Assembly: GCA_964559075.1 (NCBI GenBank)
Contig: CAZLGJ010000091.1
Location: forward strand, 1 to 12,104
DNA from: Opacimonas sp964559075
Lineage (GTDB): Bacteria > Pseudomonadota > Gammaproteobacteria > Enterobacterales > Alteromonadaceae
DNA: 12,104 nt
Direction: 5' to 3'
Under the pieces are notes generated by a model. That model was not told the DNA's origin. It was given only the letters and a program-made list of their open reading frames with translations, and made no database searches. Position numbers and translations under genes: made by a program. Below, piece after piece: positions 6,144 through 12,104 of the stretch (position 1 is the stretch's first letter; every line of letters begins with the position of its first letter).

Positions 6144-6781
6144 GCCAACCAATCAATGTATTATTAGTCGATGATCATCCCATGGTGCGCGATGGTGTGA
6201 TGAGCTGTTTAGCATTTTATGAAGACGTCAATGTCGTGGGCACGGCCAAAGACGGCCTTGAGGCCATCGCTATGGCCGAGCAGCTAGTGCCAGATGTGAT
6301 CATGATGGATATTTCGATGCCGGCCCTGAACGGCATCGACGCCACCGAAGCAATTATGGACAGTGCGCCAGCGGCTAAAATTTTAATCTTTAGCATGCAC
6401 GATAACGCAGAGTATATTACCAATGCCGTGCAGGCAGGTGCCTCTGGCTATATCCTCAAAAACACCGACGCTGAAGAAGTGTACGAAGCCATTGTCAAAG
6501 TGGCCAGTGGCGAGCGTTATTTTGGTGCGAGCATCGCCAAAATTTTGCTGACTAAACCAGTACAGCAAGACACCGTCCGACTGACTACCCGCGAACAAAC
6601 CGTGCTGTCATTCTTAGCCCAAGGGCTATCTAGTAAGCAGATCGCCGTGCAAACCAACATCAGCATCCGCACAGTCGATGCACATCGGCGCAACATCAAA
6701 GCTAAATTGGGCTTAGATACTGTAGCAGATATGATCCGCTACGCGGTTGAGCATGGTCTAGTCCGTCAAGAAACCCCCTAG
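6140..6781 (+). CDS. Response regulator, NarL/FixJ family (REC + LuxR-type HTH)
   Basis: This is a 213-residue cytoplasmic transcription factor, the partner of the overlapping sCache kinase. The receiver domain (about 5-120) has Asp11 and Asp12, phosphoacceptor Asp57 in V-I-M-M-D-I-S-M-P, Ser85 at the Ser/Thr switch position and Lys107 in I-L-K-N. The C-terminal LuxR-type helix-turn-helix spans about 146-203, with L-T-x-R-E near its start and S-S-K-Q-I-A ... S-I-R-T-V-D-A-H-R-R-N-I as the recognition part. All key residues are intact. The ATGA overlap with the kinase gene indicates coupled translation. The best candidate target in the window is the TACCTA-type array at 4549-4584 upstream of dctP; the TonB receptor gene downstream could be a second target. 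Targets are inferred from position. Confidence 0.95.
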   Translation: MSQPINVLLVDDHPMVRDGVMSCLAFYEDVNVVGTAKDGLEAIAMAEQLVPDVIMMDISMPALNGIDATEAIMDSAPAAKILIFSMHDNAEYITNAVQAGASGYILKNTDAEEVYEAIVKVASGERYFGASIAKILLTKPVQQDTVRLTTREQTVLSFLAQGLSSKQIAVQTNISIRTVDAHRRNIKAKLGLDTVADMIRYAVEHGLVRQETP

Positions 6782-6804
6782 CAACAGTCATACGTATTAG
6801 AGAC

Positions 6805-6818
6805 TATACTAAAGTATA
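6805..6818. repeat. AT-rich inverted repeat TATACT-AA-AGTATA
   Basis: A perfect 6-bp inverted repeat with a 2-base spacer lies 24 bases after the response regulator stop. It could be a weak regulator site or part of the promoter region of the receptor gene. AT-rich palindromes of this size can arise by chance. Confidence 0.25.
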
Positions 6819-6832
6819 AAAATACCATACCA

Positions 6833-6859
6833 CTGCCCGGAAAGACGGTTTCCAAGCAG
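6833..6859. repeat. Stem-loop upstream of the TonB receptor gene
   Basis: CTGC-CC-GGAAA (6833-6843), a GACGG loop and TTTCC-AA-GCAG (6849-6859) form a stem of 5 plus 4 base pairs with a 2x2 internal mismatch. No T-run follows on either strand, so it is not a normal rho-independent terminator. It lies 50 bases upstream of the receptor start and may be an operator or leader structure. AT-rich sequence after it (TATTATAAA around 6871-6879) could hold a -10 element, but no good -35 was found. Confidence 0.35.
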
Positions 6860-6908
6860 GTAATCGACTATATTATAAATAGTTTAATATTACGTGTGTT
6901 GTGACAAA

Positions 6909-9335
6909 ATGCGGAAGCTGTTGTTGGGTGTATGCGCCAGTACGGTGCTAGCCAGTCCTGTAATCCATGCAAATACTGAAGTCAATTCTAATGTAAATAC
7001 TGAAGTCAATTCTGAAAACAATCCTACTCAAAGCATTGATGCTGTGGAAACCATCCTAGTTAGTGGCAAACGCTTAGGTCAAAATCCGCTACTACTTGCC
7101 GGCAGCATCGACGTGGTCGATGTTGAGACACAGTCATTATGGCAGCTACGCTCGGCCAACGACTTGGTCAATACGTCTACCAATATCACCTTACAAGCCC
7201 GCTCACCAGTCAACTCAGGATTGTCCATACGCGGAGTGGGCTCAGAAAATTGGCACATCAATGCCAATCAATCCATCGCGCAGATCATTGACGACACGGC
7301 TGTCATAGGGCCGTATGCGAGTAAGCTGGCGTTTTTTGACTTACAGGGTATTGAGGTCCATCGCGGTCCGCAGTCCACGCTCTATGGGTTAAATGCTTCT
7401 GGGGGCGCAGTCAATTTCGTGACCAATAAACCTGAGCATGACACGAGTTACTGGCAGTCCAGCTTGACCTTGGGCCGCGAGGCACAACGCGACATCACTT
7501 TAATTGGCAACATCTCAACCAATGATACATGGGCACTGCGTATCGCAGGACAACTGCAACGCAAAGACGGCGTCTGGCAAAACTTATATAGTAACACCAC
7601 TCAAGGCGGTATTGACCGCTTTGCCGCGCGCGCACATTTCAGCTATCAGCCCAGCGAACGTCAGCAGTGGTTATTAACCTATCAGCACAGCCGTGATGAC
7701 AGTCAAAAAGTGCCGTTTTTGTTTGTTGGTCAGTGGGCGGCCGATGATCCGATTATCAATGACGGGGTGATTGACACGCCCAATGTTACTTATACCTGCC
7801 CCGATACTATTAACACCAACCGGGGTTTCTTTAGCGGTAGTAATTGTGTCACTATCAATCCATTTACAGGCGGCCAAACACTGGTGCCAGATGCACCGGG
7901 ATATTATCAAACTTATGATGCTGCTGAGGATGTGACCTATCTCGATGCTAGCCAGTGGAAGTTAAGTGTGACACATGATTTTGACACATGGCAGCTACAC
8001 AGTATCACTAGCCTTGATACCGTCAAATCAGCTTACATGGAGTCAATCAACAGCTTGGCCAGCGGGCTGGCATTCATGCCGGGACAAATTATGGACAATG
8101 AACAGATCAGTCAAGAGCTGCGGGTATCTTCTTCTCCAACTGCGGATACTCGTTGGCAATTAGGGGCGTATTGGCAACACCGCGTTGGCTACATGGGCAC
8201 CATTATTCAACGCTATGACGATGGTGGCGCCCCCTTTGGTGTCGTACCCTCGGTGTCGCTTGAACAGGACTTTGACGTGCTTTCAATTTATGGTGACCTG
8301 CACTATCTGCTCGCGGAGGACTGGCTGCTCTATGCCGGCCTACGCTATACCCAAAATGACCAAGCAGGCGACAGTATTACCCGTGTGATTGCCAACACCG
8401 AAGACGGCACGCCTGGCGGTACTCCCCGCGCGCTTGGCGCATTCATCGACCGCGCTGAACTCGAGGCCATTACCGAGCAACCGAGCGGTGTATGTCCTCC
8501 GAATATTGGCGGATTCCCCTGTGAATTAACGACGCCGGTGCGTTTATCCAGTGATTTGACCGCGTTTAACCTCAGCTTATCGCATTTTATCGAGCCAAAC
8601 CAACAGGTTTACGTACAGGTAAGCCGCGGTTTTATGGCCGGTGCGTTTGATACTCGTGCTCTTGCTGCATTTGCGGGAACTGCTGACAGCCCGGTCGCTC
8701 CGGAACAGCTCGACGCATTGGAAGTGGGCTTCAAGGGCAGCTTTGACGATACGCAAGTCACCCTAGCGGCCTTCTATTATGACTGGCAGGACAAGCAAAC
8801 CTTTGGCACCGATGAGTTGGGGTTACCGGCATTTGTCAATATTCCCAATGCGCAGTTAACAGGCGTAGAGCTTGCGGTCGATACATGGTTAAGTGACAGT
8901 TGGCAGACGCATATACAAGTAGCCTCCCTCTCTACAGAAATCACCAATAACGGAGGCTTACCCAATATCACAGAAGGCAAAGAGCTAGGGCAAAGCCCCA
9001 ATTTAACAGCCTCAGTTAGTCTTGCATACAACTGGTCGAGTGATTTTGGCACACATTCTGCCAACATTGGCTATAGTTATGTAGGAGAACGTTATGGCAG
9101 TTTCGCCACTTTAGATGCGGAATTTATTGATAGCTACGATCTAGTCAATTTGCGCTTTACGACACTGCGCGATATTGGTGAGCAAGAATGGGAGTGGTAT
9201 GCCGGCATCGAAAACCTGTTTGCCGAGCGTTTCTGCTATCGCGTTGGTACCAGCGAAACGTTAGGCTATAACAGTAATTGTTTGGCCAACGACGGGGTAA
9301 GACAGTGGTATGTGGGTGCGACTGTTCGTTTTTAA
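6909..9335 (+). CDS. TonB-dependent outer-membrane receptor, substrate unknown
   Basis: This is an outer-membrane active transporter that uses TonB energy to import a substrate such as a siderophore, vitamin or oligomer. From the ATG at 6909 it has 808 residues. The signal peptide is M-R-K-L-L-L to about residue 21 (V-I-H-A), followed by a low-complexity N-T-E-V-N-S linker and a TonB-box-like V-E-T-I-L-V-S-G (46-53). The plug domain is at about 55-172, with S-I-R-G-V-G (106-111), V-H-R-G-P-Q-S-T-L-Y-G (150-160) and G-G-A-V-N-F (165-170). The barrel ends in Y-V-G-A-T-V-R-F with the typical terminal Phe. Cysteine pairs appear in predicted external loops and in the last strands. A GTG at 6894 would add five residues, but the ATG starts a better signal peptide; neither has a strong ribosome site. 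The hybrid kinase follows after 65 bases with no terminator between. Confidence 0.92.
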   Translation: MRKLLLGVCASTVLASPVIHANTEVNSNVNTEVNSENNPTQSIDAVETILVSGKRLGQNPLLLAGSIDVVDVETQSLWQLRSANDLVNTSTNITLQARSPVNSGLSIRGVGSENWHINANQSIAQIIDDTAVIGPYASKLAFFDLQGIEVHRGPQSTLYGLNASGGAVNFVTNKPEHDTSYWQSSLTLGREAQRDITLIGNISTNDTWALRIAGQLQRKDGVWQNLYSNTTQGGIDRFAARAHFSYQPSERQQWLLTYQHSRDDSQKVPFLFVGQWAADDPIINDGVIDTPNVTYTCPDTINTNRGFFSGSNCVTINPFTGGQTLVPDAPGYYQTYDAAEDVTYLDASQWKLSVTHDFDTWQLHSITSLDTVKSAYMESINSLASGLAFMPGQIMDNEQISQELRVSSSPTADTRWQLGAYWQHRVGYMGTIIQRYDDGGAPFGVVPSVSLEQDFDVLSIYGDLHYLLAEDWLLYAGLRYTQNDQAGDSITRVIANTEDGTPGGTPRALGAFIDRAELEAITEQPSGVCPPNIGGFPCELTTPVRLSSDLTAFNLSLSHFIEPNQQVYVQVSRGFMAGAFDTRALAAFAGTADSPVAPEQLDALEVGFKGSFDDTQVTLAAFYYDWQDKQTFGTDELGLPAFVNIPNAQLTGVELAVDTWLSDSWQTHIQVASLSTEITNNGGLPNITEGKELGQSPNLTASVSLAYNWSSDFGTHSANIGYSYVGERYGSFATLDAEFIDSYDLVNLRFTTLRDIGEQEWEWYAGIENLFAERFCYRVGTSETLGYNSNCLANDGVRQWYVGATVRF
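6971..7013 (+). repeat. Two-copy tandem repeat in the receptor's N-terminal linker
   Basis: The same 19 bases (AAATACTGAAGTCAATTCT) occur at 6971-6989 and 6995-7013, a period of 24 bases or eight codons. They encode N-T-E-V-N-S twice, just after the signal peptide and before the TonB box. This kind of linker is likely flexible, and the in-frame repeat could expand or contract by slippage without breaking the gene. Confidence 0.75.
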
Positions 9336-9389
9336 CTAGTGCGATTAGATCATGCTTTTAATTAATGATGATGTCTATGCTGTGTAAAC

Positions 9390-9394
9390 AAGGA
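9390..9394 (+). promoter_or_regulatory. Ribosome binding site that sets the hybrid kinase start
   Basis: AAGGA lies 6 bases before the ATG at 9401. Four earlier in-frame ATGs (9365, 9368, 9371 and 9377) have no comparable site. The 9401 start also puts the signal sequence directly at the N-terminus. Confidence 0.7.
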
Positions 9395-9400
9395 CAAAAA

Positions 9401-11743
9401 ATGCGGACGTGGTGGCGGATTACATTGATGCTTTGCTGTTTTTATACCAGCTTTGCCACCAGTTATGCACAAGCAGATAATACTCCGTCACAAGCGGCAC
9501 CTGCGTTAACTAACGGCCAGTACAAAGACGTGCTAGTGCTCAGTGGTTTTGGCCCCAACATCCCATGGACCAAATCACTGCTCGAAGGGTATGCCCAAAC
9601 CCAACAAAAATTCCCCGAATATCGCTTTTACTACGAGTTTTTGTATCTCGAAAGAGAAGTAAATATTACGCTAGGTGATTTTCATCAAACCCTACTCACC
9701 AAATACGACTTAAGCCAATTTGATGCCGTGATCGGCCATTCAATGCAAATCAATCGTTATTTTGATGAGTATGGCAGTGACTATGGTCAGACGCCTATGC
9801 TGCTGCTGTCTTCGCAATTTGTACCTATCTCTGGCAATGTGCAGTATGTTAGTTCGGTACAGCTAAGCGATATCCAAGCGACCTTTGATACATTATTAGC
9901 GCTTCACACGCGCCTTCGCCCCATATATTTGATCTTAATGCCCCGGGTTATTAACGCTGATTATGAGCGAAATATGCTCAATGGGCTGCGCGAGCAATAT
10001 CCCAACCGTGCCATCAACGTGATCCGCTACAATGACTATGCTGCATATCAGGAGGCAGTCAAAGCACTTCCCAATGACGCCATCGTGTTTTATTTTCCCA
10101 TTCAGGCAAAATTTGAAGGGGTGCAGTACAACGGCACGCAGATGTTACAACAAACCAAAACGTGGACTGATGTGCCGATTTATTCTTTTTGGGAGATCTT
10201 CTTAGGCAAGGGGATCATCGGTGGCAGCATGATTTTGCCAGTGGAACTCATTGACAATATGATCAGCAGTTTAAACGCCTATTTTGTGACTGGGGAGTTT
10301 TTGCCATCAACAGCTAAGGGTCAGTGGATGTTCGATTATAATGAGCTCAAAGCACATCAAATCGACCACGCACAGCTGCCCCCAAACAGCCACATTATCA
10401 ATCAGCCTATTCCTATTTGGCAGGTGTATCCGTTGGAATTTAGCATTGCCATTGTATTGTTCTCGTCGCTGTTGCTGATGCTGTTCGTTACCCGCTATCT
10501 CATTGCCCAGCGTCATCTTGCTACTCAGCGCAAACTGCGCGTAAAAGCTCAGCAATCTGCCAAGGCAGCCACCAACGCGCTGGCTACCAAAGATCGTTTT
10601 TTGCACGCGATTAGTCACGAATTACGCACCCCGATTAACGGCATCGTTGGCGCGGTAGAACAACTTGCCCAACATACTGCGTCTGAAGATAAGCGCTATC
10701 TGGATATGGTCAACTACTGCTCGCAAAGCCTGCATCACACGGTGAACGACATCCTCGACTATGCCAAGTTTCAAACCCAATCGTTCGGCTTGGATTGCAA
10801 AACATTCAACGTCGTCGATATGCTTAACTCACAGCACAAATACTTGGATCTAATTAGCCAGCACAAGGACATTATCACCGACTGTCGTTACGATATTGCC
10901 CCCGATACCTGCCTTATCGGTGACAAGCACCGCATTATTCAACTCATCAACAACCTAATAAATAATGCAGTCAAATTTACTCCAAGCGGAAAGGTCAGCT
11001 TGACGGCCCATATTGCCAACATCGGCAAACGCTTTGGCAATACGCCTGAAACCGTTGAGTTACAAATCGCTGTGGAAGACACCGGCATTGGCATCAAAGA
11101 AGCCGACCAAGGACAGCTTTTTAAACCCTTTAGTCAGGTGGATACAAGCATCACCAGAGAACAGACCGGTTCTGGACTTGGCTTATCAATCTGTGCCCTA
11201 CTACTTGAGAAGATGCAAGGGGATATATCTTTCAAATCCACCGTGGATAAAGGTAGCGTATTTTGTGTGCGCATTCCGCTCAAGCAGGCCAAAGATGAAC
11301 AAATGATCGTGCCTAATACCTACATTGATGAAGCGCTACTCAAGCCGCTTAAGGTCTTGGTAGTCGAAGATAACTTTATCAATCAAGAGCTGATCAAGGT
11401 GCAGCTGAATGACGCCGTTACACGTTGCCATTTTGCTGGGCACGGCAAAGACGCGTTAACCATATTGCAAGAACAGCAAGACATCGACGTGATTCTGATG
11501 GATCTGCAAATGCCGGTAATGGATGGCTACAGCTGCGCTATTGCCATTCGCAATGGTGAAGCAGGTAAAACCTATCGCAAACTCCCCATCATCGCCCTGA
11601 CTGCGCACATGACCTTGGACGATACCGAACAGCAGCAGGCCAAGTTTGCCGACATTATTCAAAAACCTTTCACCCAAACTACCTTACTTGCTGGTATCAC
11701 TAGGGTATTGATGCAGCCTCAATACAAACGCAAAAGCCCCTAG
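9401..11743 (+). CDS. Hybrid sensor histidine kinase with ABC-type binding-protein input domain
   Basis: This membrane hybrid kinase has 780 residues. A signal sequence or first membrane helix lies at 1-25 (ending S-Y-A-Q-A). The periplasmic region, about 40-335, reads like the ABC_sub_bind group of substrate-binding proteins used as sensors: K-D-V-L-V-L-S-G-F-G-P-N-I-P-W-T (42-57) and Q-F-D-A-V-I-G-H-S (106-114). TM is at about 345-364, then a short coiled linker. HisKA has His406 in S-H-E-L-R-T-P, the ATPase has N-N-L-I-N-N-A-V-K-F (517-526), E-D-T-G-I-G-I (559-565) and T-G-S-G-L-G-L-S (589-596). The C-terminal receiver has Glu656/Asp657, phosphoacceptor Asp701 in I-L-M-D-L-Q-M-P, Thr734 and Lys755. 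All catalytic residues are present. There is no Hpt domain, so onward phosphotransfer needs an outside protein. It lies just after the TonB receptor, which suggests it senses the imported compound or a product of it (inference). Confidence 0.92.
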   Translation: MRTWWRITLMLCCFYTSFATSYAQADNTPSQAAPALTNGQYKDVLVLSGFGPNIPWTKSLLEGYAQTQQKFPEYRFYYEFLYLEREVNITLGDFHQTLLTKYDLSQFDAVIGHSMQINRYFDEYGSDYGQTPMLLLSSQFVPISGNVQYVSSVQLSDIQATFDTLLALHTRLRPIYLILMPRVINADYERNMLNGLREQYPNRAINVIRYNDYAAYQEAVKALPNDAIVFYFPIQAKFEGVQYNGTQMLQQTKTWTDVPIYSFWEIFLGKGIIGGSMILPVELIDNMISSLNAYFVTGEFLPSTAKGQWMFDYNELKAHQIDHAQLPPNSHIINQPIPIWQVYPLEFSIAIVLFSSLLLMLFVTRYLIAQRHLATQRKLRVKAQQSAKAATNALATKDRFLHAISHELRTPINGIVGAVEQLAQHTASEDKRYLDMVNYCSQSLHHTVNDILDYAKFQTQSFGLDCKTFNVVDMLNSQHKYLDLISQHKDIITDCRYDIAPDTCLIGDKHRIIQLINNLINNAVKFTPSGKVSLTAHIANIGKRFGNTPETVELQIAVEDTGIGIKEADQGQLFKPFSQVDTSITREQTGSGLGLSICALLLEKMQGDISFKSTVDKGSVFCVRIPLKQAKDEQMIVPNTYIDEALLKPLKVLVVEDNFINQELIKVQLNDAVTRCHFAGHGKDALTILQEQQDIDVILMDLQMPVMDGYSCAIAIRNGEAGKTYRKLPIIALTAHMTLDDTEQQQAKFADIIQKPFTQTTLLAGITRVLMQPQYKRKSP

Positions 11744-11747
11744 CCAT

Positions 11748-11773
11748 AAAAAAAGCACCCGAAGGTGCTTTTT
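11748..11773. terminator. Bidirectional rho-independent terminator between hybrid kinase and rpsQ
   Basis: GCACC (11755-11759), a CGAA loop and GGTGC (11764-11768) form a perfect stem flanked by seven A on the left (11748-11754) and five T on the right (11769-11773). In the plus direction it ends the hybrid kinase transcript. In the minus direction it reads C-TTCG-G at the loop, a very stable tetraloop, followed by seven T, so it is stronger for the ribosomal operon coming from the right. Confidence 0.88.
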
Positions 11774-11795
11774 AGAAACATGGAATAAAGCGCGA

Positions 11796-12050
11796 TTAAA
11801 CGGCTTTAGTTACCACTTCAACAAGTGTCCAGTTTTTCGACTTAGAAATAGGCGCTACCTCGCGGATAGTGACTACATCACCTTCGTTACACTGGTTTGT
11901 CTCGTCATGTGCGTGTAATTTAGTAGTACGCTTAATAAATTTCCCGTAGATAGGGTGCTTTACTTTACGCTCAACCGCAACAGTGATTGATTTATCACCT
12001 TTGTTGCTGACTACACGGCCTTGTACTGTACGGATTTTCTGTTCAGTCAT
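11796..12050 (-). CDS. rpsQ: 30S ribosomal protein S17
   Basis: This 84-residue protein binds 16S rRNA early in assembly of the small subunit. It aligns closely by eye with E. coli S17 over its whole length: K-I-R-T-V-Q-G-R-V-V-S near the start, V-K-H-P-I-Y-G-K-F-I-K-R-T-T-K-L-H in the middle, and N-W-T-L-V-E-V-V near the end. Its ATG at 12050 overlaps the rpmC stop as TAATG, the tight packing normal in the S10 operon. Downstream there is a terminator rather than rplN, so this gene ends its transcription unit here. Confidence 0.98.
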   Translation of the reverse strand: MTEQKIRTVQGRVVSNKGDKSITVAVERKVKHPIYGKFIKRTTKLHAHDETNQCNEGDVVTIREVAPISKSKNWTLVEVVTKAV

Positions 12051-12104
12051 TATTTCTCAGCCTTCTTTTGAGTCAAAATCGTTTTTACACGCGCGATGTT
12101 ACGA
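12050..12104 (-). CDS. rpmC: 50S ribosomal protein L29, C-terminal end (cut by window edge)
   Basis: The last 17 codons and stop of the gene upstream of rpsQ are in the window. They read R-N-I-A-R-V-K-T-I-L-T-Q-K-K-A-E-K, which matches the L29 C-terminus (E. coli has R-R-D-V-A-R-V-K-T-L-L-N-E-K), and the position just before rpsQ is the expected one. L29 lies near the peptide exit of the large subunit. The TAA stop overlaps the rpsQ start by one base. Confidence 0.92.
   Translation of the reverse strand, partial: RNIARVKTILTQKKAEK

Noticed and set aside
6894..6908. GTG start for the TonB receptor
   Set aside because: It adds M-C-C-D-K in front of a normal signal peptide, and no ribosome site supports it over the ATG at 6909.
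1..12104. Insertion sequence, prophage, CRISPR array or tRNA attachment site explaining the island
   Set aside because: No transposase, integrase, repeat-spacer array or tRNA sequence was found on either strand.

Overview
The window looks like chromosomal DNA of a gammaproteobacterium, probably a marine or aquatic Alteromonadales-type organism. The evidence is an S17/L29 pair that reads like the Escherichia coli proteins, a TonB-dependent receptor, a TRAP transporter, ABC-type-sensor hybrid kinases and moderate base composition. The genus is inference. The only housekeeping genes are at the right edge; the rest is accessory transport and signalling.

Layout, left to right. (1) 1-524, minus strand: N-terminal 174 codons of a voltage-gated-like ion channel (S1-S5 and the start of the pore loop), with a promoter candidate at 564-592. 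(2) 699-1435, plus strand: a two-gene toxin-antitoxin cassette, a Phd/YefM-type antitoxin overlapping a PIN-domain (VapC-like) ribonuclease toxin by ATGA, with operator-like repeats at its 5' end. (3) 1495-4467, minus strand: a TRAP transporter operon in the order dctP, dctQ, dctM, with a terminator-like hairpin between dctP and dctQ and a terminator after dctM. The binding protein resembles the TakP group (2-oxo acids). (4) 4468-4745: a divergent regulatory region with a perfect 26-bp palindrome (11-bp arms, 4-bp spacer) and an extra half-site, upstream of dctP. (5) 4746-6781, plus strand: a sCache-domain histidine kinase overlapping a NarL/FixJ-type response regulator, most likely the regulator of the TRAP operon. 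(6) 6909-9335: a TonB-dependent outer-membrane receptor. (7) 9401-11743: a hybrid histidine kinase whose periplasmic input domain resembles an ABC-type substrate-binding protein. (8) 11748-11773: a bidirectional terminator. (9) 11796-12104, minus strand: rpsQ (S17) and the 3' end of rpmC (L29), the end of the S10 operon.

How the parts may work together (inference). The sCache kinase senses a small carboxylate in the periplasm and phosphorylates the NarL-type regulator. That regulator would bind the TACCTA-type sites in the divergent region and switch on dctPQM. The receptor and hybrid kinase form a second possible import-and-sense pair: the receptor brings a substrate into the periplasm and the kinase's binding-protein-like domain detects it or a derivative. 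The hybrid kinase has no Hpt protein or output regulator in the window. Instead of the spc operon (rplN onward), a strong terminator and this signalling block follow rpsQ, so the usual S10-spc junction is broken here. No CRISPR array, tRNA, rRNA or insertion sequence was seen. No gene-free stretch exceeds 300 bases.
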